Positions 1 through 7,343 of a stretch of DNA of 64,000 bases are shown in pieces. Made by a program: the position numbers and the translations under genes. Each line of letters opens with the position of its first letter. The stretch's first letter is position 1. The DNA is from JAAGZL01 sp964628835 (GTDB taxonomy: Bacteria; Pseudomonadota; Gammaproteobacteria; Chromatiales; Chromatiaceae). The notes under the pieces were generated by a model, which was not told the origin of the DNA, did not search any database, and saw nothing but the letters and a program-made list of their open reading frames with translations. The stretch covers positions 36,601 through 100,600 of the forward strand of contig CAZVME010000003.1 of assembly GCA_964628835.1 (NCBI GenBank). The letters are read 5' to 3'.

Positions 1-239
1 CTGATCTCCGGTACCGCACGCGATATATCATCCAGAGACCGCTCCACCCGCTCCATCAGTTCGGAACGCAGCAACAGATCCTCTGGGGGATATCCGGTCA
101 GGGTCAGCTCTGGAAACATGACTGCATGTGCGCCCTGTATATCCCGGGCATAAACAGCGGCATCAATAACCCGCTTGCTGTTTCCAGCGATATCGCCAAC
201 CAAAAGATTAATTTGCGCCAGAGATAATTTAAAATTCAA
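1..239 (-). CDS. nadE: Glutamine-dependent NAD+ synthetase, N-terminal part (cut by window start)
   Basis: Only about 79 N-terminal residues lie in the window. They form the start of a nitrilase-fold glutaminase domain: LAQINLLVGDIAGN, then FPELTLTGYPPEDLL, which carries the catalytic Glu of the family. In this family the domain releases ammonia from glutamine for the C-terminal NAD synthetase domain, which amidates deamido-NAD in the last step of NAD+ synthesis. No ATG suits the start. A TTG at 239 is preceded by AGAAGG with about 8 nt spacing and puts the conserved LAQ motif at residues 7-9, so I chose it. The upstream region carries degenerate CTTGGCG-type repeats, and the reading frame stays open into them, so a longer start is not excluded. 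Confidence 0.85.
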   Translation of the reverse strand, partial: MNFKLSLAQINLLVGDIAGNSKRVIDAAVYARDIQGAHAVMFPELTLTGYPPEDLLLRSELMERVERSLDDISRAVPEI

Positions 240-270
240 TGGAGAAGCCTTCTGTATACCTAAAAGAATT

Positions 271-362
271 ACTCTCGCCAAGACGCCAAGAACACAAAGT
301 TATAACTTATTGTTACTAGAGAGTAAAAAACAGCTCCCTTGGCGCCTTTACATCTTGGCGCG
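271..362. repeat. Degenerate inverted repeat, relative of the GxxExxY-flanking repeat
   Basis: ACTCTCGCCAAGACGCCAAG (271-290) faces CCTTGGCG...CTTGGCGCG (337-362) on the opposite strand. The layout resembles the ACTCGCGCAAAGACGCAAAG terminal repeats at 4610 and 5091, with CCAAG replacing CAAAG. There is no gene between the arms, so this could be a solo or decayed copy of the same kind of element. Resemblance is by eye only. Confidence 0.5.
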
Positions 363-484
363 AAAACAATGTTATTTCTGTACAAACATTACCCAGGGTT
401 CGTAAGCAGGAGAAATATATACAATCGCGACACTACAGGCCAGTACTGATCAACGCAGAGTAGTCTGGATCAGTTCTCAGTACC

Positions 485-533
485 AACACAAAAACCAAAA
501 ACAAATAGGCCCCCAGGCTTGCACCTGGAGGCC
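485..533 (-). terminator. Rho-independent terminator of sucCD
   Basis: Read on the minus strand, GGCCTCCAGG, a 6-nt loop and CCTGGGGGCC form a 10-bp stem with one weak pair. It is followed by a T-rich tract (TATTTGTTTTTGG). It starts about 30 nt after the sucD stop, as expected for the end of the sucCD transcript. Confidence 0.8.
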
Positions 534-563
534 CATCTTTCCAAGCAACTGGTCAGTTGATGC

Positions 564-1433
564 TTAGCCCATGAGCTCCAGCATCTTCTTGCCCAGTTCA
601 GCCGGGGAACGCACGGTGGCAACACCTGCCGCCTCGAGGGCAGCAAATTTACCATCGGCCGTACCCTTGCCACCACTTACGATGGCTCCAGCATGCCCCA
701 TGCGCTTACCGGCAGGTGCGGTAACACCGGCAATATAAGCCACAACCGGCTTAGAGATATTGGCCTGGATGTACTCTGCAGCATCCTCTTCGGCACTACC
801 GCCTATCTCACCCACCATAATGATACCTTCGGTCTGCGGGTCATCCTTGAACAGTGTCAACACATCGATGAAGTTCATGCCCTGAATTGGATCTCCGCCA
901 ATACCCACGCAGGTGCTCTGACCCAGCCCGGTAACGGTGGTCTGATATACCGCTTCGTAGGTGAGGGTACCGGAGCGTGAGACCACGCCAATCTTGCCTG
1001 GCTTGTGGATCATGCCCGGCATGATGCCGATCTTGCACTCTCCGGGAGTGATAACGCCTGGGCAGTTAGGACCGATCAGAAAAGAGTCGCTATCGGCCAG
1101 TGCCGCCTTAACCTTCATCATATCCAGCACCGGGATACCCTCGGTGATGGCCACGATCACTTTTATTCCGGCATCGGCTGCTTCCAGGATGGCGTCAGCA
1201 GCGAATGGAGGTGGCACGTAGATCATGGTGGCGTCGGCGCCGGTGGCGTCCACGGCATCGTGCACGGTGTTGAACACCGGCAGATCCAGATGGCTCTGAC
1301 CACCCTTGCCTGGGGTTACACCACCAACTACTTTGGTGCCATAGGCAACGGCTTGCTCGGTGTGAAAGGTTCCCTGCTTGCCGGTGAAGCCCTGGCAGAT
1401 AACCTTGGTGTCTTTATTAATAAGAATACTCAT
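564..1433 (-). CDS. sucD: Succinyl-CoA synthetase (ADP-forming) subunit alpha
   Basis: 289 residues, the usual length. With SucC it interconverts succinyl-CoA and succinate with ATP or GTP formation in the TCA cycle. The N-terminal CoA-binding fold is visible as VICQGFTGKQGTFHTEQA and GGVTPGKGG. The catalytic histidine that is phosphorylated sits in GKRMGHAGAIVSGGKGTA near residue 245. The start is an ATG preceded by AAGGGGAA. It lies 12 nt downstream of sucC, and the pair form an operon that ends at the hairpin near 508-533. Nothing unusual. Confidence 0.98.
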   Translation of the reverse strand: MSILINKDTKVICQGFTGKQGTFHTEQAVAYGTKVVGGVTPGKGGQSHLDLPVFNTVHDAVDATGADATMIYVPPPFAADAILEAADAGIKVIVAITEGIPVLDMMKVKAALADSDSFLIGPNCPGVITPGECKIGIMPGMIHKPGKIGVVSRSGTLTYEAVYQTTVTGLGQSTCVGIGGDPIQGMNFIDVLTLFKDDPQTEGIIMVGEIGGSAEEDAAEYIQANISKPVVAYIAGVTAPAGKRMGHAGAIVSGGKGTADGKFAALEAAGVATVRSPAELGKKMLELMG

Positions 1434-1445
1434 GTTCTGTTCCCC

Positions 1446-2609
1446 TTAACCCTTGGCCACTGCCACGACCTGCTCGGCCGCTGTGTTGAGATCGGCTGCA
1501 GTAGTGATTGCCAGACCGCTGTTGGCCAGAATTTCCAGACCCTGCGGTGCATTGGTGCCTTCCAGCCGTACCACTACGGGAACACTCACTCCCACCTCTT
1601 TAACTGCGGAGATAATACCCTCAGCGATGAGATCGCAGCGTACGATACCACCAAAGATGTTTACCAGCACCGCCCCTACCTTGTCGTCAGATAGGATCAG
1701 CTTGAACGCCTCAGCCACTCGCTCTGCGGTGGTGCCACCACCCACATCCAGAAAGTTAGCCGGAGAGCCACCCTTGAGTTGAACCAGATCCATGGTGGCC
1801 ATGGCCAGACCAGCGCCATTTACCATGCAGCCGATATTGCCATCCAGGGTAATGTAGTTCAGGTCATGCTCTTTGGCTGCCGCCTCGCGGGCATCTTCCT
1901 GGGTAATATCACGCAGGGCCACCAGCTCAGGATTACGATAGTGGGCGTTGTCATCCAGATTGATCTTGGCATCGATGGCGATCAGTTCACCACTACCGGT
2001 AACTACCAGCGGGTTGATCTCCACCAGGCTGGCATCAGAATCCATAAACATGCTGTAGAGGCCAAACATGAACTTCTGGAAATCGCGGATCTGTTGTCCC
2101 TCCAGCGCCAGGGCAAAGGCCAGCTTGCGACACTGGTATGGTTGCAGACCAGCAGCGTGATCCACGGTGATGGTATGGATTCGCTCTGGAGTCTCCTCGG
2201 CGACCTCCTCAATGTTCATGCCGCCATCTTGAGAGGCCATAAACAGAACCTTGCGGCTCTCGCGATCTACCAACACGCTCAAATAGAGCTCACGGCCAAT
2301 GTCAGTGGGCTCTTCTACTAATAGAGTATTGATCGGCAGCCCAGGCTCTCCGGTCTGCTTGGTAACCAGCATACTGCCGAGCATACGGTCGGCCTCTGCC
2401 TCCACCTGATCCAGGCTATCCACCAGGACTACGCCACCAGCCTTGCCGCGGCCACCTGCATGTACCTGCGCCTTAACTACCCAACGTTCGCCACCCAGTA
2501 TCTGAGCCGCTTCTCTGGCTTCGGATACGGATGAAGCAGGATTTCCTTTGGTAACTGGAATCCCATACTTTGCAAACAACTGCTTCGCTTGATATTCGTG
2601 TAGGTTCAT
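1446..2609 (-). CDS. sucC: Succinyl-CoA synthetase subunit beta
   Basis: 387 residues, full length. The N-terminal ATP-grasp domain starts MNLHEYQAKQLFAKYGIPV, and the nucleotide-binding part includes WVVKAQVHAGGRGKAGGV. The C-terminal ligase domain includes GCMVNGAGLAMATMD and VNIFGGIVRCD. It binds the nucleotide and contacts the SucD phosphohistidine in the TCA-cycle enzyme. First gene of the sucCD pair, divergent from the pilS operon. The 89 bp between the two operons must hold both promoters, but I see no clear consensus there. Confidence 0.98.
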   Translation of the reverse strand: MNLHEYQAKQLFAKYGIPVTKGNPASSVSEAREAAQILGGERWVVKAQVHAGGRGKAGGVVLVDSLDQVEAEADRMLGSMLVTKQTGEPGLPINTLLVEEPTDIGRELYLSVLVDRESRKVLFMASQDGGMNIEEVAEETPERIHTITVDHAAGLQPYQCRKLAFALALEGQQIRDFQKFMFGLYSMFMDSDASLVEINPLVVTGSGELIAIDAKINLDDNAHYRNPELVALRDITQEDAREAAAKEHDLNYITLDGNIGCMVNGAGLAMATMDLVQLKGGSPANFLDVGGGTTAERVAEAFKLILSDDKVGAVLVNIFGGIVRCDLIAEGIISAVKEVGVSVPVVVRLEGTNAPQGLEILANSGLAITTAADLNTAAEQVVAVAKG

Positions 2610-2698
2610 CTCTTGTGTAACCCGTCCGTTAGAAAAAAGGAGTAGTATTCTTATCTAATTTCACCAAATGTGCAAAACTTAGGGATTGTTATTTTTAT

Positions 2699-2932
2699 AT
2701 GGGTATTCGCTATATTTTGCTAGGCCTGGTTTTATGGCTACTTTTCAGCATAATCCGCAGGTATCTTTGGCGGCGCAAGAGAGAGCGCAAAGCCCGGCTA
2801 GCGAGACGCGCCAAGAATATGGTGGCATGTGACTACTGTGACATTCATCTGCCACAGGATGAGGCTATCTGCCATGACGGCCATTACTATTGCTGTAAAG
2901 ACCACTTACGGTTGAGCAAAAAAGAGGAATAA
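2699..2932 (+). CDS. Small membrane protein, PP0621 family
   Basis: 77 residues. One N-terminal membrane helix (residues about 3-19) is followed by a strongly basic stretch of Arg and Lys. A small Cys/His metal-binding motif follows: CDYCDIHLPQDEAICHDGHYYC and CKDH. This matches the PP0621-type family of unknown function that often precedes pilS in Pseudomonas relatives. It ends 3 nt before pilS and is surely co-transcribed with it. Its role is unknown. The predicted inner-membrane position with a zinc-finger-like tail would allow a link to PilS, but that is inference. Confidence 0.85.
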   Translation: MGIRYILLGLVLWLLFSIIRRYLWRRKRERKARLARRAKNMVACDYCDIHLPQDEAICHDGHYYCCKDHLRLSKKEE

Positions 2933-2935
2933 CAG

Positions 2936-4567
2936 ATGTTCAGCCTGCAGTGGTATAAACGCGGTAATAGTGACACACAGGATCAGTCCAGATCCCATGG
3001 CTGGCGTATGCTGCAGCTCTCTTTCTTCTACCGCCTGACCCTCTCATTTACCCTGATAGGCCTGTTTTTTGCTGACATTGGGCCGCTGTTTCTCGGCCAA
3101 TATAATCCCGCCCTGTATGCCCTGGTAGGTATCGCCTATTTTGGCCTGGTGGCGGCAAGCGGAATCCCACTCTATCTACGCAGCCCCAATCCATATAAAC
3201 AGTCTTATCTACTGGTGTATCTGGACATAGTGGCCATCATCCTGTTGATGCATGCCAGCGGCGGCGTAACCACCGGCCTGGGTATGCTGCTATTGATATC
3301 CATTGCGTCTGGAAGTGCAGTGATGCGGGGGCGCACGGCACTGGCCTTCTCCGCCATAGCTGCCATCTGCATTCTGGCAGAACAGCTGTTCAGCCAACTG
3401 TATGGATCGTTCCCAACCACCGCCTACACCCAGGCCGGTATATTGGGCGCCAGTTTTTTTGCCATGGCCATCCTGGCTGACGCCCTATCCAGAAATCTGC
3501 GTGAATCAGAACAGCTAGCAAGCCAGAGAGAGCTGGATATGGCCAACCTGGAGCAGTTGAATGACTACATCATTCAACATATGCAGGCCGGGATCATAGT
3601 GGTGGACACCCACCAGCGCATACGTCTAATGAATGAGTATGCCTGGTATCTGTTAGGCATGCCGGATGCCAGCACCGGACAGCTTCTGCTACAGGCATCT
3701 CCAGAACTGGTGGGGCAGTTGGATAGCTGGAACAGCGAAAACACAAGCCGCCCCATGACATTCAACACCACACCCGGAAGGCGTGAACTCCAAGCCAAGT
3801 TCAGCACCCTGGGAGGCACACAACAGGCTGGCGCCATGATATACCTGGAAGATACCGCCACACTTACACGCAGGGCACAACAGATGAAGCTGGCATCTCT
3901 AGGACGTTTAACTGTGAGTATCGCCCACGAGATCCGCAACCCCCTGGGGGCCATCAGTCACGCCCAGCAGCTACTGGGAGAATCACCGCGACTGGACCAG
4001 GCAGACAAGCGACTGAACGAGATCATTCACACCAATACGGATCGGGTTAATGACATCATCGAGAGTGTAATGAACCTCTCCCGCCGCAAACAATCACATC
4101 TGGACAGCATAGAACTCGGCCCCTGGCTGAATAATTTTCTGGAGGAGTTCTGCCACACCCATAAGTTGGCCTCTGAAGCCCTGCAGATATCGGTGCAACC
4201 GGAAAACACCCTGGTGCAGGCCGACCCAACACAGCTGCGACAGCTGTTAACCAACCTGTGCGAAAACTCCATCTGTCACTTCCATCTGGATAAGAAGGAG
4301 CTGAAAATCAGCATAAGTGGTGGTGCGGCCCACGAGTCAGGCGGGGCATTTCTGGAGATCATCGATAATGGACCCGGAATTAAACAGGAGGTGGCGCGAC
4401 AGATCTTCGAACCATTCTTCACCACCCGCAACGCCGGGACCGGGCTGGGTCTGTATATTGCCAAGGAGTTAAGCGAGGCCAACAGTCTGGAGCTGGAGTA
4501 TAAACCCACACCTATGGGTGGCAGCTGTTTTCATATAAGCTTCCCTGATGTACAACCCATGGGCTAA
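2936..4567 (+). CDS. pilS: Two-component sensor histidine kinase PilS
   Basis: 543 residues. An N-terminal block of about six membrane segments (residues roughly 30-190) is followed by a PAS-like sensor region (about 205-310). The dimerisation/phosphoacceptor helix reads TVSIAHEIRNPLGA with the autophosphorylated His at 331. The C-terminal HATPase has the N box NLCENSICH, the G1 box IIDNGPGI and the G2 box GTGLGLYIAKE. In Pseudomonas, PilS senses pilin level in the membrane and controls pilA through PilR. Here the partner gene pilR is separated by a 554-bp insertion carrying a GxxExxY cassette instead of following directly. All catalytic motifs look intact. Confidence 0.95.
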   Translation: MFSLQWYKRGNSDTQDQSRSHGWRMLQLSFFYRLTLSFTLIGLFFADIGPLFLGQYNPALYALVGIAYFGLVAASGIPLYLRSPNPYKQSYLLVYLDIVAIILLMHASGGVTTGLGMLLLISIASGSAVMRGRTALAFSAIAAICILAEQLFSQLYGSFPTTAYTQAGILGASFFAMAILADALSRNLRESEQLASQRELDMANLEQLNDYIIQHMQAGIIVVDTHQRIRLMNEYAWYLLGMPDASTGQLLLQASPELVGQLDSWNSENTSRPMTFNTTPGRRELQAKFSTLGGTQQAGAMIYLEDTATLTRRAQQMKLASLGRLTVSIAHEIRNPLGAISHAQQLLGESPRLDQADKRLNEIIHTNTDRVNDIIESVMNLSRRKQSHLDSIELGPWLNNFLEEFCHTHKLASEALQISVQPENTLVQADPTQLRQLLTNLCENSICHFHLDKKELKISISGGAAHESGGAFLEIIDNGPGIKQEVARQIFEPFFTTRNAGTGLGLYIAKELSEANSLELEYKPTPMGGSCFHISFPDVQPMG

Positions 4568-4609
4568 CCCAGTGTATTTTTTGATACTATCAGAATTCGC
4601 ATAGTTGAT

Positions 4610-4629
4610 ACTCGCGCAAAGACGCAAAG
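4610..4629 (+). repeat. Left terminal inverted repeat of the GxxExxY cassette
   Basis: ACTCGCGCAAAGACGCAAAG is the exact reverse complement of 5072-5091. It sits 13 nt before the start codon of the GxxExxY frame. Outside it, TTGA (left) pairs with TCAA (right), so the inverted symmetry continues a few bases with a 2-nt offset. Confidence 0.85.
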
Positions 4630-4642
4630 GGAAAGGCGGCTA

Positions 4643-5027
4643 ATGGTAGAAAACGAGATTGGAAAGTATATTGTCGATACTGCGGTTCAGATTCACCGCG
4701 AGACCGGGCCTGGGTTGCTGGAAACGGTCTATGAAGCCATCCTGGCTCATCAGTTACAGCAACGAGGGTTTCAGGTTGAACGGCAAGTTGCCATCCCCAT
4801 TGAATACCGTGGGCTCAGGTTTAATGAAGGCTTCCGGGCCGACCTCATTGTTGAGAGTAGAGTCATTATTGAGCTCAAGTGTGTTGAAAAACTCAACAAT
4901 GCGCACAAAAAACAACTGCTCACATATTCTGAGCCTTACCGGGATGCATCTAGGTTACCTATTGAACTTCAGTGAATCACTAATGAAGAGTGGCATTAAT
5001 CGCATGGTCAATCGCCTTGTTGAATGA
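4643..5027 (+). pseudogene. GxxExxY family protein, frameshifted
   Basis: The first frame (4643-4975) gives VDTAVQIHRETGPGLLETVY with the naming motif G-L-L-E-T-V-Y, then FRADLIVE and VIIELKCVEKL, the family core that resembles a nuclease-like fold. It then runs out of frame and stops after 110 residues. The expected tail (SLTGMHLGYLLNFSE, then LMKSGINRMVNRLVE) is present in another frame and ends at 5027. Removing one T from the TT at 4927-4928 restores a single frame of about 127 residues, the usual family size. So this is a one-base insertion in the organism or a sequencing error. Function of the family is unknown. The gene is flanked by inverted repeats and splits pilS from pilR. Confidence 0.85.
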
Positions 5028-5047
5028 ATTCAATAATCCTTTGTGTG

Positions 5048-5087
5048 CTTTGCGTCTTTGCGTCTTTGCGTCTTTGCGTCTTTGCGC
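5048..5087 (+). repeat. Tandem 8-bp repeat CTTTGCGT, five units
   Basis: Five consecutive units: four CTTTGCGT copies at 5048-5079 and a last unit CTTTGCGC at 5080-5087. The tract merges into the right inverted repeat of the GxxExxY cassette. The left side carries only about two units, so the array has expanded or contracted on one side, as slippage would produce. Confidence 0.9.
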
Positions 5088-5091
5088 GAGT
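5072..5091 (-). repeat. Right terminal inverted repeat of the GxxExxY cassette
   Basis: Exact 20-bp reverse complement of the repeat at 4610-4629, at the end of the CTTTGCGT tandem tract and 30 nt before the pilR start. Confidence 0.85.
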
Positions 5092-5121
5092 CAATTATTA
5101 GCCTGAAGAGCCAAAAATAAA

Positions 5122-6468
5122 ATGAGCGACCCATTAGCACTAATCGTTGACGACGAGCCAGACATCAGGGAACTGCTTGAAATCACACTTACCCGCATGG
5201 GAGTAAAGACCAGTTCTGCATCAGATCTGGCAGAGGCGCGCGCTCACCTGGACCAGCAGACCTTCGACCTCTGCCTCACCGACATGCGACTCCCGGATGG
5301 CAACGGCATAGACCTGGTGCGCGAGATAGGGAGTGACTACCCGCAACTACCGGTGGCGGTAATCACCGCCCACGGCAACATGGAGAGCGCCATTGAGGCC
5401 CTCAAGGCCGGGGCCTTCGATTTCGTATCCAAGCCGGTGGATCTCCAAATGTTACGTCGCCTGGTGGAGACCGCCCTCAGACTTAATAGTGAACAGCAGC
5501 AACCGGACAGCAGGGAAGATGGCGACCACCCCACCACATCCACTCTTCTGGGTAAGTCTCCAGAAATAGAGGCGATCCGCAACATGACCATCAAGCTGGC
5601 CCGCAACCAGGCACCGGTCTATATCAGCGGTGAGTCAGGCACCGGCAAGGAGCTGGCAGCCAGACTGATACACCAACAGGGACCCAGATCCAAACAGTCC
5701 TTTGTGGCAGTCAACTGCGGGGCCATACCCCAGGAGTTGATGGAGAGCGAATTTTTCGGACATAAAAAGGGTAGCTTTACCGGGGCGGTCGCAGACAAGG
5801 CCGGACTATTCCAAGCCGCAGATGGTGGCACCCTGTTTCTGGACGAGGTGGCAGACCTACCGCTTCCCATGCAGGTAAAGCTGCTGCGCGCCATCCAGGA
5901 AAAGAGCATACGTCCAATTGGCGGACAGCAGGAGATCCCGGTGGACGTACGTATCATAAGCGCCACCCACCAGGATCTGGCGCAGATGGTGGAGGACGAG
6001 GAGTTTCGCCAGGACCTGTTCTACCGCATAAATGTAATCGAACTACACATCCCCCCCCTGCGCGAACGCCAGGAAGATATACCCATACTGGTAAAGAGCA
6101 TCCTCACCAAGCTCGCTGAGGCAAACTCAATTACCGAACCGAAAATTGGACGCAATGCACTAAAAAGGCTCTACAACTACCCATTTCCAGGAAACGTGCG
6201 GCAACTCGAAAACACCCTGGAGCGGGCATTAACCATGTGTGACGATGGCGCGGTGGGCCTGGAACATCTGAACCTGCCAGAGCCATCCCCAATGCAACTT
6301 GAGATGAGTGAAAACCAGCCGCTGGAAGAGTACCTGGAACAGATTGAACGCCAGGCCATCATCCGCGCACTGGAAGAGACGCGCTGGAATCGCACCGCTG
6401 CCGCAAAAAAACTGGGGCTCAGTTTCCGCGCCCTGCGCTACCGCCTGAGCAAACTGGGCATAGAGTAG
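5122..6468 (+). CDS. pilR: Sigma-54-dependent response regulator PilR
   Basis: 448 residues in three domains. The receiver (1-120) has phosphoacceptor Asp54 in TDMRLPDG and the switch Lys in FDFVSKPVD. The AAA+ sigma-54 interaction domain (about 140-375) has Walker A GESGTGKE and the sigma-54 contact loop written GSFTGA. Walker B is TLFLDEVADL, and RDLFYRINVIELHIPPLRER is represented here by QDLFYRINVIELHIPP. A C-terminal Fis-type helix-turn-helix (AAAKKLGLSFRALRYRL) binds DNA. In related bacteria, PilR activates pilA from a sigma-54 promoter, and a fitting promoter lies at 6708-6722. It is separated from pilS by the GxxExxY cassette, so it may depend on a promoter in or after that cassette. 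Confidence 0.95.
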   Translation: MSDPLALIVDDEPDIRELLEITLTRMGVKTSSASDLAEARAHLDQQTFDLCLTDMRLPDGNGIDLVREIGSDYPQLPVAVITAHGNMESAIEALKAGAFDFVSKPVDLQMLRRLVETALRLNSEQQQPDSREDGDHPTTSTLLGKSPEIEAIRNMTIKLARNQAPVYISGESGTGKELAARLIHQQGPRSKQSFVAVNCGAIPQELMESEFFGHKKGSFTGAVADKAGLFQAADGGTLFLDEVADLPLPMQVKLLRAIQEKSIRPIGGQQEIPVDVRIISATHQDLAQMVEDEEFRQDLFYRINVIELHIPPLRERQEDIPILVKSILTKLAEANSITEPKIGRNALKRLYNYPFPGNVRQLENTLERALTMCDDGAVGLEHLNLPEPSPMQLEMSENQPLEEYLEQIERQAIIRALEETRWNRTAAAKKLGLSFRALRYRLSKLGIE

Positions 6469-6539
6469 TTCGGCTTCCCAGGCGGACGCCCCCCCTGCCT
6501 GGCAACTGTGAACCAAGTCACCTTTCCCATACGACCCAT

Positions 6540-6556
6540 GTGACATTTTTTGTCAC
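6540..6556. promoter_or_regulatory. Palindrome GTGACA-N5-TGTCAC upstream of pilA
   Basis: Perfect 6-bp arms with a TTTTT spacer, about 150 bp upstream of the sigma-54 -24 element. A further AAGTCACC lies at about 6515-6522. An enhancer-binding activator such as PilR acts from this distance range, and the half-site is close to the (C/G)TGTC pattern reported for PilR. Assignment to PilR is inference. Confidence 0.5.
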
Positions 6557-6664
6557 CTAGTGCTAATCTTTTACGCTACTCAAGGGCATCTGTCTCTTCA
6601 CGGGCCAGCTCATTAGATACGAAAACATATAAAATAGATTAAAATATTTATGTAACACATTGTA

Positions 6665-6694
6665 TTGACAATACAATCTAATAAGAACGATAAT
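6665..6694 (+). promoter_or_regulatory. Sigma-70-like promoter for pilA
   Basis: TTGACA (6665-6670, full consensus) is followed by an 18-nt spacer and GATAAT (6689-6694). Transcription would begin near 6701, just upstream of the sigma-54 site. The -35 box overlaps the palindrome ATTGTATT-GAC-AATACAAT (6659-6677), which would suit a repressor or activator site. Confidence 0.5.
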
Positions 6695-6707
6695 CCCACA
6701 CTTAGTT

Positions 6708-6722
6708 TGGCATAGTTGCTGC
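6708..6722 (+). promoter_or_regulatory. Sigma-54 (-24/-12) promoter of pilA
   Basis: TTGGCATAGTTGCTGCTT has GG at 6709-6710 and GC at 6721-6722 with exactly 10 nt between, the spacing required by RpoN. Expected start near 6733. It stands between pilR and pilA, matching the known PilR/RpoN control of pilA in Pseudomonas. Confidence 0.75.
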
Positions 6723-6848
6723 TTGCTTTAGGGGTAAGAACTGAATCAACACCACGGATTGGTCTTGGCGAGATTGGATACAGCCATAAGTTTATTAAAA
6801 CGCGACAAACAACCACCTATACAGAATTGTATATACCAGGAGATAAAC

Positions 6849-7283
6849 ATGAAAAAGACCCAACAAGGTTTCACACTGATCGAACTCATGATCGTAGTAG
6901 CCATCATCGGTATTCTGGCCGCTATCGCCATCCCGGCCTACAAAGACTACACCATCAGGGCCAAGGTATCTGAGGGTCTGAATCTGGCCGCCGGCGCCAA
7001 GCTGGCCGTATCTGAATATGAGAGTTCAGAGAGCGCATTCCCGACTTCCAACCCTGAGGCCGGTATTGCAACAAGTACTGAGATCACCGGTGAATACGTC
7101 AATGACGTAGAAGTCGGGGCTAACGGCGTTATCACTGTCACCTTTAAGGCTGCAGCTCCAGCACCAACAGAGATCCAGAGTGGAACTCTTATATTGACAC
7201 CTAGCACCAACGAAGGATCTATAGAGTGGAGATGTGACGGTGGAGATATCGATGATCGCTACCGTCCATCCAGGTGCCGTTAA
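6849..7283 (+). CDS. pilA: Type IV major pilin PilA
   Basis: 144 residues. The class III leader is MKKTQQG, cleaved after Gly7 by PilD to expose FTLIELMIVVAIIGILAAIA with the Glu5 needed for assembly. The hydrophobic N-terminal helix is followed by a globular head. Two cysteines near the C terminus (WRCDGG and PSRCR) would close the disulfide-bonded loop. The start at 6849 has AGGAG at 6838-6842; a longer frame upstream would put 30 residues before the leader and is rejected. It ends at a strong terminator, so the downstream glycosyltransferase-like gene needs some read-through or its own promoter. Confidence 0.96.
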   Translation: MKKTQQGFTLIELMIVVAIIGILAAIAIPAYKDYTIRAKVSEGLNLAAGAKLAVSEYESSESAFPTSNPEAGIATSTEITGEYVNDVEVGANGVITVTFKAAAPAPTEIQSGTLILTPSTNEGSIEWRCDGGDIDDRYRPSRCR

Positions 7284-7308
7284 TCGACAGCGAATTACAT
7301 GATTGAGA

Positions 7309-7336
7309 GAAGGCCGCATAATGCGGCCTTCTTTTT
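7309..7336 (+). terminator. Rho-independent terminator of pilA
   Basis: GAAGGCCGCA, loop TAA, TGCGGCCTTC, then TTTTT. A perfect 10-bp stem 25 nt after the pilA stop. Confidence 0.93.
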
Positions 7337-7343
7337 GCCTGAT

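Larger units (their letters stand above)
240..563. other. Intergenic region between nadE and sucD with repeats
   Basis: No convincing gene. It holds two facing copies of a CTTGGCGTCTTGGCG-like repeat (271-300 and 337-362), a short adaptor-like string near 449-462, and the sucD terminator hairpin. An open frame across 175-405 matches no family I know and overlaps nadE and the repeats, so I treat it as spurious. Confidence 0.6.
6469..6848 (+). other. pilR-pilA intergenic control region
   Basis: 380 bp without a gene. From left to right it holds a weak stem just after pilR (CCAGGC/GCCTGG, no T tract), the palindrome at 6540-6556, an A+T-rich stretch, the palindrome ATTGTATT/AATACAAT at 6659-6677, a sigma-70-like promoter, a sigma-54-like promoter and a leader of about 115 nt before pilA. 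Confidence 0.7.

Noticed and set aside
175..405. Small plus-strand frame overlapping the nadE start
   Set aside because: No family match, no ribosome-binding site, and it runs through degenerate repeats.
5048..5087. CRISPR-like array
   Set aside because: The repeats are 8 bp and directly abutting with no spacers; it is a simple tandem repeat.
6478..6511. Terminator after pilR
   Set aside because: The stem is only 6 bp (CCAGGC/GCCTGG) with a long loop and no T tract.
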